The translations under genes were made by a program, and so were the position numbers. A stretch of DNA of 64,000 bases, from positions 2,232,001-2,296,000 of the forward strand of contig NZ_CM004509.1 of NCBI RefSeq assembly GCF_001693435.1, in the 5' to 3' direction. Source of the stretch: Gilliamella sp. wkB7. Its GTDB lineage: Bacteria; Pseudomonadota; Gammaproteobacteria; Enterobacterales; Orbaceae. This document shows positions 46,948-58,484 of the stretch, in pieces (within the stretch, counting starts at the first letter, position 1; each line of letters starts with the position of its first letter). Below the pieces are notes generated by a model, which made no database searches, was not told the DNA's origin, and saw only the letters and a program-made list of their open reading frames with translations.

Positions 46948-47050
46948 TGATAATAAATATCTTTTAATAGCCATATTATGTTTTTCGGAATGGAAAATTG
47001 AATGCTATGAATTAGTCTAATACTTAGCTCTAAATATAAATAACATTCAA

Positions 47051-47938
47051 TTAATATTGTGCTAAAAACCAAGTAATCGCAATTAAATCGGCTGTACCAC
47101 CGGGACTTAGATTGCGTTTTATAAATTCTTTATCTAACTGATTTAACCGTTCAAGACCATTAGCATCAGTCATTCCACCTTGTTCAATGAGTTTTCTCGC
47201 TTCCTGTTGAGCAAAAGTTAATCCGTCTAAGCCACCTCTAGATACTAAATTAGTATCTTGATTATAGGCAAGTAGATGTAGCATTGCTTGCAGTAAACAT
47301 GTTTCTTCGTTGTAGCCATTATGTTTCATTGCTCGATAGATAGGCAGTGAGATAGTGCGAACCGTTGCATAGCCTGATTCTGCTTCACCTCTGGCTCCGG
47401 GTAAATTGTGAAGTTTAAAAAGTTTTTCACCTATTGAACGGGTTGAATTATTTTGTTTAAGTTCATTGGTAACGATTCCTTGGCAAATAGCAGAAACTTG
47501 ATCACAAATATTTTGTGTATTAATTGTTAAGCCTAGTTGTTCTAATTTGCCGATTGCACCTAGTAGCAGTCCAAAAGCAAAAATACCACCTTTGTGAGTA
47601 TTGACTTGATTTGTCGCTTGGTACATTGCTTGCTCGCACTCAATACCAATCGGTCTAATGCCTGCTAAAAATTGTTGGTTATCTTGCAAAGCCGATGCTT
47701 TACCATATTGATAAAAACGTTCGAACCAGACACTGATTGCTTTGATACTTTGAACAAAAGTTTGGAAGTCCATATCACGATGTGCACCGCTATTATTCAT
47801 ATCAACCAATCCAGGTTTCGGCGATAAACAGACCTCTTTTATTAATGCTTTTGTCGCTAATTGTGCGGGTATACATTGATTATTATCACTGTTAAGTTCA
47901 AGTTCTAATAGTGCTATTTGCTGTGAATAATCACTCAT
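47051..47938 (-). CDS. citG: triphosphoribosyl-dephospho-CoA synthase CitG
   Basis: Makes the citrate lyase prosthetic-group precursor from dephospho-CoA and ATP; CitX then transfers it to CitD. About 295 residues from ATG 47938; a TTG at 47944 has a better-spaced AGGT site. Motifs: LIKEVCLSPKPGLVDMNNSGAHRDMDF (key segments SPKPGLVD and GAHRDMD) near 35-55, NTHKGGIFAFG near 135 and the C-terminal LSPGGTADLIAITWFL. It is 20 kb from the cit operon, downstream of ftsK on the same strand. Confidence 0.92.
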   Translation of the reverse strand: MSDYSQQIALLELELNSDNNQCIPAQLATKALIKEVCLSPKPGLVDMNNSGAHRDMDFQTFVQSIKAISVWFERFYQYGKASALQDNQQFLAGIRPIGIECEQAMYQATNQVNTHKGGIFAFGLLLGAIGKLEQLGLTINTQNICDQVSAICQGIVTNELKQNNSTRSIGEKLFKLHNLPGARGEAESGYATVRTISLPIYRAMKHNGYNEETCLLQAMLHLLAYNQDTNLVSRGGLDGLTFAQQEARKLIEQGGMTDANGLERLNQLDKEFIKRNLSPGGTADLIAITWFLAQY

Positions 47939-48049
47939 TATCAATTATTACCTATAGGCAATGATGTAAAATCATTTGTTTGTGATGTAATGTTTGGATA
48001 TCGCCAACTCATTGAACAAAATGGTTGGCGTACTTTTTATTTATTAAAG

Positions 48050-51037
48050 TCAATAATTATTGTGGGATGGTGCTGCAAGTACTTCACGATTCCCATTATG
48101 GCTAGGAGGACTAATAATGCCTTCCGCTTCCATTTGTTCAACAATTCGGGCTGCTCTATTATAACCAATACGGAATTTTCGTTGTACGCTAGATATTGAT
48201 GCTCTTTGTGTTTCAACGACAAAATCCACCACTTGGTCAAATAGTGGATCGAGTTCTTCCTGAAACATATCCGAACTACTATTTTCACCGTCATCGGTTG
48301 CTACGGTCACATTTTCAATATATTTTGGTGTACCGCGCGCTTTCCAATCTTGCACCACAGCGTGTACTTCTTCATCACGGACAAATGCGCCATGAACACG
48401 AATTGGAATAGAACTATTCGGCGCTAAATAAAGCATATCACCCATACCAAGCAATGATTCCGCTCCCATCTGATCTAAAATGGTGCGCGAATCAATTTTA
48501 CTTGATACAGTAAAAGCAATACGGGTAGGGATGTTAGCTTTAATTAAACCCGTAATCACATCTACCGATGGTCGCTGGGTGGCTAATACCAAGTGGATAC
48601 CTGCAGCTCTTGCTTTTTGTGCTAATCTAGCGATTAACTCTTCCACCTTTTTTCCAACCGCCATAATAAGATCAGCAAATTCATCGACCATAACGACAAT
48701 GTAAGGCAGTTTTTCCAGCATTGGTCTGTCTAGATCCATACTGTCAGTAGGTTTCCAAAGTGGATCTGGGATTGGTTTACCCATATTTTCTGCTTCTTTA
48801 ATTTTATCATTATAGCCTGCAATATTGCGTACACCAAACGCTGACATAAGGCGATAACGGCGTTCCATTTCATTGACACACCAATTAAGTGCATTAGCTG
48901 CATCTTTCATATCAGTAACAACTTGGGTTAATAGATGTGGAATACCTTCATAAATGGATAACTCAAGCATTTTTGGATCTATCATGATAAATCTTACATC
49001 TTCAGGTTTTGATTTATATAAAATACTTAAGATCATCGCATTAACACCAACCGATTTACCTGACCCCGTAGTACCTGCAACAAGTAGGTGAGGCATTTTA
49101 GCTAAATCAGCAACCACAGATTGCCCCGAAATATCTTTACCAAGAACAACGGTAAGTGGTGATTGTGCATTTCTAAATTGAGGGCTATCAAGCACATCTC
49201 TAAAATAGACTGTTTGGCGATTTTTATTGGGTAACTCAATTCCCACATAAGGTTTACCCGGAATCACTTCCACCACACGTACAGATGGCATGGATAATGA
49301 GCGAGCTAAATCACGATCTAATGTTGAGATGCGTGCCGCTTTGATACCTGGTGCAAGTTCAATTTCAAAGCGAGTAATAACAGGTCCCGGTAAATAGTCA
49401 ACGACTCTCGCTTTCACTCGATAATCAGATAAACTTTTTTCTAAAAGATTGGCCGTTGCATTTAACGCTGAATGATCGATTTCTATTCGCGTAGTAGGCG
49501 GTGCCGTCAGCAAATTTAACGATGGTAAAGGGGTTGTTGGTTTTGGCAAAGGTTTATCATTACGTCTTAATAAAGGGTGGATTAAGCCATCTTCTTCGCT
49601 TTCTTCTTCATTATTTTCATCGTTATCTTCATTAACCTGAACTTCATTGACAGGCTCTGCTTCAACAGCAAAAGTAGGAGATTGCGGTATTTCTTCAATC
49701 TGGTCAATCTCTTCTTCATTTAGATAGATATCATCAATAACAGGGTTCGCTTTTTTTAGCGATTCAATATCAACATCATAAGGTTGTTCTCTTTCAATGA
49801 CTTTTTCTTTAAGTTCTTCATGCTCATTTTGATCATTAATTGTTGTTGAAAGATTAACTTTTGGTGGTGTTATTTCACTGATAGGCTCAAACGGTGTTAA
49901 CTCAACTTCTTGGGTTTGCTCTATTTTAGGCGCTTGATAGCCTGATGTGAATAAAGGTTTGCTCGGTGCATCAGAAATTGTATATTTATTTTCTTCCAAA
50001 GCTTTCACTTCTTCAGATTTATCTGATTGCATGTCAGATGATGTTTTTCGCTCATTCATATTTTTTATGATTACTTCCATACGAGCTAAAATATCATTAG
50101 AGTCAGCCTCTTTTTTAGACTCATCACGAGTTGCTTGATTGGTTGAATTGACTTGATCTGTGGTTGTTTTTTCAAGTTCTTGTAATAATTGTTCAGCCGT
50201 TTTGATGAGTTTCTCATCATCTTTAAGGTTGTTGGATTCGACACGTTGTTCAGCTTTATCAGTATTGATATCATGCTGTATTTTTTCTTCACTTGCTATG
50301 ATTGATGTTGATTGAGCAGTATCTGTATTTACCGTCTCGCTATCAAGAGGCATAGTTAATTTTGGTTCTTGTTCTTTGCCAACAACGGATGACGCTTTAT
50401 CGGATTGTTGGTTGGTATTTATTATTTGGTTGGTTTTACGTGATAAAATTAACTTTGAAAATGGCGTAATGAGCCACATAACCAGAGCACCTAATTTTTC
50501 CATTAAGTAAAACCAAGAGAATCCAGTTAATAAAGTGATGCAGGCAAGACTGGTAATTAATAATGCCAATGAAGTGGTTAGGGCATTCATTACCGGTAAA
50601 AGACTTTCAATTACAATTGCACCTAAATATCCTCCGGCATTGAATTGTTCTGCATCACGAATATTTAAAGCAAAGAAACCTGTGCTGCTGAAAATAAACG
50701 CTAAAATACCAATAATTCGAAATGACAAACTAAAGTAATTGATAGGTGCATTGGGGGTACGATAATAGTAGACCACCATTTGTGAGCTAAAGAATATCGA
50801 GATAAAAGGGATACTGAAAGCAATAAAACCTAGGAATTGGAATAAAATATCTGAAACATAGGCGCCAATGATACCACAATAATTACTGATTGGATTGTGC
50901 CATGCAGTACGAGACCATCCAGGATCAGATGGATTATAAGAATATAAGGATAAAAATAGACCAACAGATAATCCTATAATTGCCAGTAAAATGAATTGAG
51001 TGATTATCTGTTTTCTTGTTGTTTTTGACTTTTTCAA
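48050..51037 (-). CDS. ftsK: DNA translocase FtsK
   Basis: Septal DNA pump coordinating chromosome dimer resolution with division. 995 residues: four N-terminal membrane segments (about 10-190), an acidic low-complexity linker (about 210-510, shorter than in E. coli), then the motor with Walker [13 protein letters not shown] near 665 and Walker [15 protein letters not shown] near 780, and the gamma winged-helix domain ([22 protein letters not shown]) at the end. Starts with TTG preceded by AGGTACG. lolA, its usual downstream neighbour, is absent; citG follows. Confidence 0.95.
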   Translation of the reverse strand: MKKSKTTRKQIITQFILLAIIGLSVGLFLSLYSYNPSDPGWSRTAWHNPISNYCGIIGAYVSDILFQFLGFIAFSIPFISIFFSSQMVVYYYRTPNAPINYFSLSFRIIGILAFIFSSTGFFALNIRDAEQFNAGGYLGAIVIESLLPVMNALTTSLALLITSLACITLLTGFSWFYLMEKLGALVMWLITPFSKLILSRKTNQIINTNQQSDKASSVVGKEQEPKLTMPLDSETVNTDTAQSTSIIASEEKIQHDINTDKAEQRVESNNLKDDEKLIKTAEQLLQELEKTTTDQVNSTNQATRDESKKEADSNDILARMEVIIKNMNERKTSSDMQSDKSEEVKALEENKYTISDAPSKPLFTSGYQAPKIEQTQEVELTPFEPISEITPPKVNLSTTINDQNEHEELKEKVIEREQPYDVDIESLKKANPVIDDIYLNEEEIDQIEEIPQSPTFAVEAEPVNEVQVNEDNDENNEEESEEDGLIHPLLRRNDKPLPKPTTPLPSLNLLTAPPTTRIEIDHSALNATANLLEKSLSDYRVKARVVDYLPGPVITRFEIELAPGIKAARISTLDRDLARSLSMPSVRVVEVIPGKPYVGIELPNKNRQTVYFRDVLDSPQFRNAQSPLTVVLGKDISGQSVVADLAKMPHLLVAGTTGSGKSVGVNAMILSILYKSKPEDVRFIMIDPKMLELSIYEGIPHLLTQVVTDMKDAANALNWCVNEMERRYRLMSAFGVRNIAGYNDKIKEAENMGKPIPDPLWKPTDSMDLDRPMLEKLPYIVVMVDEFADLIMAVGKKVEELIARLAQKARAAGIHLVLATQRPSVDVITGLIKANIPTRIAFTVSSKIDSRTILDQMGAESLLGMGDMLYLAPNSSIPIRVHGAFVRDEEVHAVVQDWKARGTPKYIENVTVATDDGENSSSDMFQEELDPLFDQVVDFVVETQRASISSVQRKFRIGYNRAARIVEQMEAEGIISPPSHNGNREVLAAPSHNNY

Positions 51038-51143
51038 GTACGTACCTAAACAATTGCAACAGTTAAAATTGTTAGCATTTTATCATAAATTGCACCCTCT
51101 CACAGAGTGAATAAGCTCTAAAGCATCATTATTCTTGTTGGTA

Positions 51144-51665
51144 TTAATCAATCGGTGATAGAGTTTTGCTAAATTTTTGTCCATTTTGTACATAATTTAG
51201 AGCATTTTGTTTATTAGCAGCAATTTCAGCTTCAGTGAGTTTGCGAATAATTTTGGCTGGTGACCCCATAATTAAACATCCTTCTTCATAAGGTAATGAA
51301 TGTGTCACTAATGAATTCGCGCCAACTAAACAATTTTTAGCAATTCTCGCATTATTCAAGATAGTACTTCCCATACCGATTAAAACATTATCCTCGATGT
51401 GACAACTATGAAGAATAACGTTATGACCAATCGTTACATTTTCACCCACAATACAGGGGATATCGGTTTCAATATGCACCGTACAATTATCTTGCACATT
51501 GCTATTTTTGCCTATATAGATTGGTGCAATATCACCTCGTAAGACAGCATTAAACCAAATCGATACTCCTTGCTCTACAACTACATGACCAATAATATCA
51601 GCCGATTTGGCAATAAAACAATGTTCATGAATTTGTGGACATAAATCCCCTAATCGATAGATCAT
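51144..51665 (-). CDS. yrdA: gamma-carbonic-anhydrase-like hexapeptide protein (YrdA family)
   Basis: 173-residue left-handed beta-helix protein built of hexapeptide repeats. Metal histidines are visible in NCTVHIETD, TIGHNVILHSC, as in gamma-class carbonic anhydrases and YrdA/PaaY. Enzymatic activity in this subfamily is uncertain. It starts 2 bases after the bcr-like gene ends, so the two are coupled. Trimeric and cytosolic by analogy. Confidence 0.88.
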   Translation of the reverse strand: MIYRLGDLCPQIHEHCFIAKSADIIGHVVVEQGVSIWFNAVLRGDIAPIYIGKNSNVQDNCTVHIETDIPCIVGENVTIGHNVILHSCHIEDNVLIGMGSTILNNARIAKNCLVGANSLVTHSLPYEEGCLIMGSPAKIIRKLTEAEIAANKQNALNYVQNGQKFSKTLSPID

Positions 51666-51667
51666 CG

Positions 51668-52912
51668 TTATTTCCTTTTAATATTTCTGATTTTTAAAAA
51701 TAAACCGACAGCCAAAAAATTACATAAAACCATGGAGCCTGTCATTAGCCATTCAGAACTATTGTCTGAAACTGTCGTTACTGTTGTAAGATTTGAGACC
51801 AAGAATGATAGTGATATACCAACGGCTCCCGCTACTGCAAATCGAATTGTGCCAGCAAGTGAAGAGGCCGTTCCTGCGATATGCGGGTAAAAATCTAAAA
51901 TAATAGCCATGCTATTTCCGCCTATGGTTGACATACATCCTATATATCCAGCAATACAGATAACTAAATAGATGAAACCTAAATTAAATAATGTCACGAT
52001 CATAAGTCCAATTGCCATGACAAATTGGATAAAAAGACCTAACTGCATCATTTTAAATGAGCCTACATGTTTAACCAAACGACTATTTAGGGTATTCATA
52101 AACACCATAACAACAATATTAAGTGCAAAGTAATAACCAAAATGTGTGGATGCAACACCATGCAGGTTCATGTAAACAAAAGGTCCCAAACTTAAAAATG
52201 AGAATAAACCTGCACCGGCAAAGGCGCCTATCATCATATACGCCAATACTTGTCCATGACGGAACAACGTAATGAAATTACTCAAAATACGGGTAAAACT
52301 AAATTTAGATCGTTTTGCCTTTGATAATGTTTCTGGAATAAAGATGATAACTAAAGCCAGCCCTATTAGTGCCGTCAGACTGATAGTGTAAAAATTAGCC
52401 TGCCAATTAAACCAATATAGAATAAATCCACCAATGATCGGTGCAAGGAGTGGAGCAACATTGGATATCAACATGACAAATGACATCATTTTAGAAAATT
52501 CATCGCGATCACGATAAATATCTTTCATTAATGCATTAATTACTATTGATGTTGCAGCGGCAGCAATACCGTGAAAAAAGCGAGCGGTAATTAATTGATT
52601 AATATTCGATGCAATACCACAAATTAATGCGGCAACTATAAAAATAATTAGACCCACAATTAAAACGTAACGCCGTCCGTAGCTATCAGTAATAGGGCCA
52701 AATAAAAGTTGTCCAAAAGAAAATCCTAATAAATAACAGCTAATAGTAAGTTGTACTGTTGCATCGGCTACATTAAAATCTTGCGCAATGGTTGGCATGC
52801 TGGGTAGATACATATCTATGGATAATGGCATTAACATAGATAATAATCCAAGAATTAAAATCAGTTTTTTTTTGGAAATATTGATTCCTAACTGTAAATG
52901 TTGATCTTGCAC
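51668..52912 (-). CDS. bcr: Bcr/CflA-family multidrug MFS transporter
   Basis: 414-residue drug:proton antiporter with 12 membrane helices. LGLLSMLMPLSIDMYLPSMPTIAQDF near 18-42 and FGQLLFGPITDSYGRR near 72 are typical of Bcr. Starts with GTG, 8 bases after AGGA. E. coli also places bcr next to rsuA. Substrate range (bicyclomycin, sulfonamides, dipeptides) is not readable. Confidence 0.88.
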   Translation of the reverse strand: MQDQHLQLGINISKKKLILILGLLSMLMPLSIDMYLPSMPTIAQDFNVADATVQLTISCYLLGFSFGQLLFGPITDSYGRRYVLIVGLIIFIVAALICGIASNINQLITARFFHGIAAAATSIVINALMKDIYRDRDEFSKMMSFVMLISNVAPLLAPIIGGFILYWFNWQANFYTISLTALIGLALVIIFIPETLSKAKRSKFSFTRILSNFITLFRHGQVLAYMMIGAFAGAGLFSFLSLGPFVYMNLHGVASTHFGYYFALNIVVMVFMNTLNSRLVKHVGSFKMMQLGLFIQFVMAIGLMIVTLFNLGFIYLVICIAGYIGCMSTIGGNSMAIILDFYPHIAGTASSLAGTIRFAVAGAVGISLSFLVSNLTTVTTVSDNSSEWLMTGSMVLCNFLAVGLFLKIRNIKRK

Positions 52913-53048
52913 CTATTAAGTCCTGTACCTGTTTTAACCTGTAAGTTAATTAAAATGTTATTTAAAAAACGATAACGTTACATGCAATTTTGTAAGCGAT
53001 TTTGAAATATTAATTATCCGTTTAACACAGTAAAAATATTTAAAGTTG

Positions 53049-53753
53049 TTAAATATCATAATTCTGGTTAAACGAATTGATTTCATCTTGGGTAAGGGGA
53101 CGGTATTCACCCTCAGGAATATCGACCTTAATATTACCTATTTGTTTACGATGTAATGCAACCACATGATTATCTACAGCCGCAAACATACGTTTAACTT
53201 GATGATATCGTCCTTCGCTAATGGTAAGCTCCGCATGGAAATCATCAATAATATTTAATTTAGCTGGTTTAGTTAGTGATTTTTCACTTTTTAATTGAAT
53301 GCCATTGTTAAAAATTTCAATGAGATCTGTGGTCAATGGGCGTTCAACTGTCACCAAATAGATTTTTTCACAATGATGTTTAGGAGAAGTAATGCGATGT
53401 GACCACTTACCATCATCAGTCAATAATACCAATCCGGTTGTATCAAGATCCAATCGACCCGCGGCGTGAAGTTTTTCAGGCATAGGCTCATCAATAAAAT
53501 AAAGAATTGTTGGATGATCAGGATCATCAGTTGAACACACATAACCTTGGGGCTTATTTAGCATAAAATAGCGGTTCTTGGTCACAGGTGTAATCTCATA
53601 ACCATCATATTCAACTATCTGTTCGGGTGACAATTGATAAGCACCTGATTTAATAATTTCACCGTCGACCGTGACTTTTTTCGCTTTTAATTCTTTATTA
53701 ACAATCGTTCGACTGATGCCGAGATGATGAGCAAGAAACTTATCTAATCGCAT
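53049..53753 (-). CDS. rsuA: 16S rRNA pseudouridine-516 synthase RsuA
   Basis: Isomerises U516 of 16S rRNA. 234 residues: N-terminal S4 domain ([23 protein letters not shown]), catalytic aspartate in [19 protein letters not shown] near 100 and [15 protein letters not shown] near 180. Length matches E. coli RsuA (231). Precedes the bcr-like gene on the same strand (136-base gap). Confidence 0.94.
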   Translation of the reverse strand: MRLDKFLAHHLGISRTIVNKELKAKKVTVDGEIIKSGAYQLSPEQIVEYDGYEITPVTKNRYFMLNKPQGYVCSTDDPDHPTILYFIDEPMPEKLHAAGRLDLDTTGLVLLTDDGKWSHRITSPKHHCEKIYLVTVERPLTTDLIEIFNNGIQLKSEKSLTKPAKLNIIDDFHAELTISEGRYHQVKRMFAAVDNHVVALHRKQIGNIKVDIPEGEYRPLTQDEINSFNQNYDI

Positions 53754-53773
53754 AAATTATGAATATTCCTATA

Positions 53774-54505
53774 TTACTTTAAAGGGGTATAAATATCAAA
53801 ACGGTGATTTTTCGTTTTAATTTCTGCTGTTGGTTTTTGGTTAGCTAAAAAAGGTGCGTAACTAGGACGTTTAACCACCACTCTTTTGTTGGCTAACTGT
53901 CTTGCTGGCTCAAGTAAACTGTCTGAATCATCATCGCTGCCAACTAATTGTTGAAATATGCGCATCTCTTTTTTGACTAGTGCACTTTTGGTTCGATGAG
54001 GAAACATAGGATCAAGATAGACCACATCTGGTTTTTGAGTGTAAGTGCATAACCCATCAATACTTGAGTGATAAATCAGACGTAGATGTTGCTGTAACCA
54101 AGCACCAATATTTTCATCTAAATAAGCACGCTGTAGACCATCTTCTAACAGTGCAGCAACAACAGGATGACGTTCAAACATAGTGACATGACAACCAATA
54201 GCGGCAAGTACAAATGCGTCGCGACCCAGTCCAGCGGTAGCATCTACAACCGTTGGTAAATACTCACCTTTGACGCCAACCGCTTTGGCAATAGCTTCAC
54301 CTCGTCCTCCGCCAAATTGACGACGATGTGCCATAGCGCCAGATACAAAATTGACGCATATTGAGCCTAATTTGGGTTCGTCGTTTTTTTGTAATTCGAG
54401 TTGATTATTTTGATTTACAAGAGTGAACGGCAGTTCGGTATGCGTGGCTAACCACTGCTCAGCAAATAACTTTAGCTGAGCAGTATCTGTATTACTTAAT
54501 TCCAT
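53774..54505 (-). CDS. rsmJ: 16S rRNA (guanine-1516-N2)-methyltransferase RsmJ
   Basis: SAM-dependent methylation of G1516. About 243 residues from ATG 54505, inside the last codons of prlC (14-base overlap); the frame stays open upstream to 54544 but the family start fits MELSNTD. Motifs: [20 protein letters not shown] near 75, [16 protein letters not shown] near 105, [20 protein letters not shown] near 160. The prlC-rsmJ order is that of E. coli. Confidence 0.94.
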   Translation of the reverse strand: MELSNTDTAQLKLFAEQWLATHTELPFTLVNQNNQLELQKNDEPKLGSICVNFVSGAMAHRRQFGGGRGEAIAKAVGVKGEYLPTVVDATAGLGRDAFVLAAIGCHVTMFERHPVVAALLEDGLQRAYLDENIGAWLQQHLRLIYHSSIDGLCTYTQKPDVVYLDPMFPHRTKSALVKKEMRIFQQLVGSDDDSDSLLEPARQLANKRVVVKRPSYAPFLANQKPTAEIKTKNHRFDIYTPLK

Positions 54506-56519
54506 AGTGACGAAGCAATGCCTCAAGTTGTGGTTCACGACCACGGAAATTTTTAAATAACGTCATTGGTTCATCGCTGCCACCTTGTGACAAGATATTG
54601 TCAAGAAAAGCATTACCCGTGTTAGTATTGAAGATACCTTCTTCTTCAAAACGTGAAAATGCATCAGCCGACAATACTTCTGCCCATAAATAACTATAGT
54701 AACCAGCAGCATAGCCACCTGCAAAAATATGACTGAAAGCGTGTGGAAATCGACCCCATTCAACCGTTGGAACCACTGCTACTTGTTGTCGGACTTTTTT
54801 AAGTGTTTCTAAAATATCCGGATCTTTTTGACTGTGTAACGTAAAGTCAAACAAGCCAAACTCTAATTGACGTAAAATAAATAATGCTGCTTGATAGTTT
54901 TTAGCATCCAACATTTTATCTAGCATCTCTTTTGGTAATGGCTCACCAGTTTGATAATGTCCAGATATAAACGAAAGTGCTTCAGGCTCCCAGCACCAGT
55001 TTTCTAAAAATTGACTTGGTAATTCTACTGCATCCCATGGCACGCCATTAATACCTGCAACACCCGGTACTTCAATTTCAGTTAACATGTGGTGTAAACC
55101 ATGCCCAAATTCATGAAATAGGGTAGTGACTTCGTTATGGGTAAATAACGCAGGTTTATCACCAATAGGACGGTTAAAATTACACGTTAAATAAGCAACA
55201 GGATTTTGTGTATGACCATCCGCAAAGTGCATACGACCAATACAATCATCCATCCAAGCTCCACCACGTTTATGTTCGCGAGCATATAAATCAAGATAGA
55301 AGCTACCTTTTAATTCACCATTAGCAGTATACAGATCGTAGAATTTAACTTCAGGGTCCCAAACATCAACACCTTTGCGCTCTTTCGCGGTAATGCCAAA
55401 GATTCGATGTACGACTTCAAACAAACCGCTAATTACACGTTGCTCTGGGAAATATGGTCGTAACTCTTCATCATTGATGGTGTAGAGATGCTGTTTTTGT
55501 TTTTCGCTGTAATAAGCGATGTCCCATGGTTGTATATCACTGGCACCGAAAAATTCGTAAGCGTAACGTTTAAGTTCAGCAAGTTCTTTTTCGCCTTGTG
55601 GTTTGGCTTTAGAAGCTAGGTCGGTAAGAAATTCCATTACTTGCGTGGTGGATTTTGCCATTTTGGTCGCAAGTGATTGATCTGCATAGGTCTTAAATCC
55701 TAATAATTGAGCAAGCTCATCGCGTAATGTCAAAATTTGTTGAATGATTTTAGTATTATCCCATTTGCCAGCATTTGGACCTTGATCAGATGCTCGGGTA
55801 TTATAAGCTTGATAGAGTTCAAATCGTAGATCACGGTTATCACAATAGGTCATCACGGGAAGATAACTTGGGATATCTAAAGTAAGTAACCATCCTTCTT
55901 CACCTTTAGCTTTAGCCTGTTCTTGGGCTGCGGCAAGGGCACTTTCAGGTAGACCCGATAAGGCTTTAACATCCGTAATTAATTTTGACCATCCCATCGT
56001 TGCATCTAATACGTTATTACTATAGGTTGATGATAATTCCGATAGTTTCGCAACAATTTCACCATAACGTTTCTGTTTTTCATCTGGCAGGCCAATGCCT
56101 GATAATTCAAAATCACGTAGGGCATTATTAATAACTTTTTTCTGAGCTTTGGTTAGTTTGGCGTATTGTTCACTTTCTTTGAGTTGTTTATATGCCTGAT
56201 ATAAAGGTTTATGTTGACCAACCCAAGTGCTGAATTCTGAAAGCAATGGTAAACATGCTTCATAAGCTTCACGTAATTTAGGGCTATTTTTGACCGAGTT
56301 TAGATGACTAACAGGTGACCATGCACGACTAAATTTTTCGTCCACTTCATCAATTGGTTGAATTAAATTTTCCCAAGTATATTGGCTGTTTTGTTTTAAT
56401 ACTGTTTCGATCGTATTTCGGCTATTTTTTAATGTTTCTTGTATGGCTGGTAAAACATGTTCTGGCCTAATCTTCGAAAATAGGGGTAATGGTGCATTTG
56501 TTAATAATGGGTTAGTCAT
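54492..56519 (-). CDS. prlC: oligopeptidase A PrlC
   Basis: Cytosolic zinc M3-family endopeptidase degrading small peptides, including signal-peptide remnants. 675 residues from ATG 56519 ([10 protein letters not shown], as in E. coli). Zinc motif [11 protein letters not shown] near 465 with the third ligand glutamate in [10 protein letters not shown] downstream, and [26 protein letters not shown] near 610. Overlaps rsmJ. Confidence 0.96.
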   Translation of the reverse strand: MTNPLLTNAPLPLFSKIRPEHVLPAIQETLKNSRNTIETVLKQNSQYTWENLIQPIDEVDEKFSRAWSPVSHLNSVKNSPKLREAYEACLPLLSEFSTWVGQHKPLYQAYKQLKESEQYAKLTKAQKKVINNALRDFELSGIGLPDEKQKRYGEIVAKLSELSSTYSNNVLDATMGWSKLITDVKALSGLPESALAAAQEQAKAKGEEGWLLTLDIPSYLPVMTYCDNRDLRFELYQAYNTRASDQGPNAGKWDNTKIIQQILTLRDELAQLLGFKTYADQSLATKMAKSTTQVMEFLTDLASKAKPQGEKELAELKRYAYEFFGASDIQPWDIAYYSEKQKQHLYTINDEELRPYFPEQRVISGLFEVVHRIFGITAKERKGVDVWDPEVKFYDLYTANGELKGSFYLDLYAREHKRGGAWMDDCIGRMHFADGHTQNPVAYLTCNFNRPIGDKPALFTHNEVTTLFHEFGHGLHHMLTEIEVPGVAGINGVPWDAVELPSQFLENWCWEPEALSFISGHYQTGEPLPKEMLDKMLDAKNYQAALFILRQLEFGLFDFTLHSQKDPDILETLKKVRQQVAVVPTVEWGRFPHAFSHIFAGGYAAGYYSYLWAEVLSADAFSRFEEEGIFNTNTGNAFLDNILSQGGSDEPMTLFKNFRGREPQLEALLRHYGIK

Positions 56520-56611
56520 GTTGCAATACCTTATGTACATTGATATTTTCTATTAATAGAAAATAATATTGAGGCAAAAAACGTTTATTCAAGGGTTAAT
56601 AAGAATCATTC

Positions 56612-56869
56612 TTATAATCCTATTAGTTTGCGCTCACGTTGCCATTCAGTGGGAGTATAAGTTTTTATGGATAGCGCATGGATACGATTATCATTAATAA
56701 ATTCTGCTAAAGGGGCGTAAATAGCTTGTTGTTTTTTTACACGGCTAAGATCGGCAAATAATTCTCCGACAGCAATAACTTGAAAATGACTTCCATCATC
56801 AGTCATTACATGAATATCGTCAAGTTCAAGTGAATTTCTTAATTTATTTATAATTTCTTGTTTATCCAT
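56612..56869 (-). CDS. ibaG: BolA-family iron-sulfur protein IbaG
   Basis: 85-residue BolA/IbaG protein, thought to work with monothiol glutaredoxin in Fe-S handling and acid stress. [15 protein letters not shown] near 24 carries the histidine after the BolA motif; the [16 protein letters not shown] and [12 protein letters not shown] segments match IbaG, not BolA. Located after mlaB, as in E. coli, but murA does not follow. Confidence 0.92.
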   Translation of the reverse strand: MDKQEIINKLRNSLELDDIHVMTDDGSHFQVIAVGELFADLSRVKKQQAIYAPLAEFINDNRIHALSIKTYTPTEWQRERKLIGL

Positions 56870-56912
56870 TAGTTATACTCATCATTAATATAAATTATAC
56901 GTTTTAATTTTT

Positions 56913-56953
56913 GTAAAAAAGTTTCAGGTTATGGGGGTGTTTCAGTATAAAAA
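56913..56953 (+). repeat. dispersed intergenic repeat, copy 2
   Basis: AAAAAGTTTCAGGTTA, 7 bases (TGGGGGT), then GTTTCAGTATA, between mlaB and ibaG. Same unit as 9549-9586, in the same orientation on the plus strand. Confidence 0.6.
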
Positions 56954-56962
56954 TCCAATATA

Positions 56963-57235
56963 TTAATCATCTATGACATGTTGTAAGTCATATAAAGTGA
57001 TTAATGTTTGTAATTGTGGATTAATATTTTTTAGCTTTACACAATATTTAATACAAAAATAGACTAAAGTCGCGAGTCCTGAAGAATCAACTCGAGTGAG
57101 CTCACCTAAATTAATGTATTTAACACCATTTAATATAGAGCTTTGCGTTGTCCATAAATCATTTAAAGAGTGAACATCAAGTTCACCCTGTAAGTACAAT
57201 ACATCTTGTTGTTTATCTGTTTTGATTCGCGACAT
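56963..57235 (-). CDS. mlaB: MlaB, STAS-domain subunit of the lipid ABC transporter
   Basis: 90-residue STAS protein that binds MlaF and is needed for MlaFEDB activity. VLYLQGELDVHSLNDLW, and LTRVDSSGLATLVYF near 47 with the conserved Asp-Ser-Ser, fit MlaB. AAGG ribosome site. Last gene of the mla operon, 15 bases after mlaC. Confidence 0.88.
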   Translation of the reverse strand: MSRIKTDKQQDVLYLQGELDVHSLNDLWTTQSSILNGVKYINLGELTRVDSSGLATLVYFCIKYCVKLKNINPQLQTLITLYDLQHVIDD

Positions 57236-57250
57236 TATAAAATAGCCTTT

Positions 57251-57883
57251 TTATTTAGCGTTAGGATCAATATTGCGATTTGATAGATCATTTAATTGTT
57301 TGGTTAATTCATCAATACCTTTTTGGCGCAGAACAGTTGCCCATTCGTTTTGTTTAGTGGTAACCATGCTTACCCCTTCCGCAGTTAGGTCATAGGCTTT
57401 CCATTCACCTGTTACAGTATTTTTTCGCCATTGGAAATCAATACGAATAGGTTGTTGATTTTTGTCTGGCTGATTTAATAATATGCGGATTGAAACAAGT
57501 GATTTATCACCTAAATCTTTTGATTTTTCAACTTGATAAGTTTGTCCGTTGTACATCGAAAGTGCTTGAGCAAATGCTTGTACTAAATAGTTTTCAAATG
57601 CATTGAAATAAGCTGTACGCTGTGCATCAGTTGCTGATTTATATGCATTACCTAAGATTAATGCTCCTGCATATTTAACTTGTACGTAAGGCAGTAAATC
57701 CGTTCTTACAATATCTTTAAGTTTGTTCGGATCGGATTTAAGTGTTGAAGACTCTGCTTTCATTGTGTTAAAAATTTTGTCTGCTGCAACTTGCATATCT
57801 TGATATGGATCGTTTGCAAATGCCGTAGCACTTATCATTAAAGTAAGTACTAAAAAAAAGGTTTGTTTAAATTTGGTTAACAT
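57251..57883 (-). CDS. mlaC: MlaC, periplasmic phospholipid shuttle
   Basis: Carries phospholipids between the outer-membrane MlaA complex and the inner-membrane MlaFEDB complex. 210 residues with a cleavable signal (FFLVLTLMISATAFA, then NDPYQ), and the family segments YVQVKYAGALILGNAYKSAT and VEKSKDLGDKSLVSIRILL. AAGGAGT ribosome site lies in the mlaD tail, 2 bases between stop and next gene. Confidence 0.93.
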   Translation of the reverse strand: MLTKFKQTFFLVLTLMISATAFANDPYQDMQVAADKIFNTMKAESSTLKSDPNKLKDIVRTDLLPYVQVKYAGALILGNAYKSATDAQRTAYFNAFENYLVQAFAQALSMYNGQTYQVEKSKDLGDKSLVSIRILLNQPDKNQQPIRIDFQWRKNTVTGEWKAYDLTAEGVSMVTTKQNEWATVLRQKGIDELTKQLNDLSNRNIDPNAK

Positions 57884-57885
57884 AG

Positions 57886-58473
57886 TTACTCCTTACTGTC
57901 ATTAGTATCTTGTTTTTTGTCTTTATCTGATGATCCACCCGCACTATATAAAAATTGTCCAATTAAATCTTCAATAACCACTGCTGGTTTTGTGTTATAT
58001 ATAATAGAACCATCTTTAAGATAAGGATAATTATCTTCTTGATTATGACTATCCGTATTTGCTGTAGATGTCGGTGCATCTAAAGCATCAATATCATTTA
58101 TTGTGCCTTGATCTAATCCAAAGTTGATATCAATAAATTGTTCACCTAATAAACCTGATGTTTTAATTGAAAGTGAACTTAATTTTGGAATTTTATTATA
58201 TTGAGTATCTAAATCCATAGTTACCCATGGTTTATAATCTTCACTGTTCGTAGTTTTTAAGCTAATATTACTGACACGACCAATAACAACCCCACCAATT
58301 TTAATTGGTGAACGTACTTTCAAACCACCAATATTATCAAATTGCGCATAGACTCGATAAGAGTTATGACTAACAAAAGATGTTGGGTCAGTTACTCTAA
58401 AGCATAAAAATAGTACTGAGACAATAACCAGCACCATAAATAATCCTACTGTAATTTCTACTTTACGACTCAT
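57886..58473 (-). CDS. mlaD: MlaD, MCE-domain subunit
   Basis: Hexameric MCE-domain protein of the MlaFEDB complex, anchored in the inner membrane. About 195 residues from ATG 58473 with GAGG ahead; one transmembrane helix near 8-28, MCE domain near 38-115 (FDNIGGLKVRSPIKIGGVVIGRVSNISL in part: GGLKVRSPIKIGGV). The acidic tail (SSDKDKKQDTNDSKE) is poorly conserved. Confidence 0.93.
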   Translation of the reverse strand: MSRKVEITVGLFMVLVIVSVLFLCFRVTDPTSFVSHNSYRVYAQFDNIGGLKVRSPIKIGGVVIGRVSNISLKTTNSEDYKPWVTMDLDTQYNKIPKLSSLSIKTSGLLGEQFIDINFGLDQGTINDIDALDAPTSTANTDSHNQEDNYPYLKDGSIIYNTKPAVVIEDLIGQFLYSAGGSSDKDKKQDTNDSKE

Positions 58474-58484
58474 GTTTAATGACC

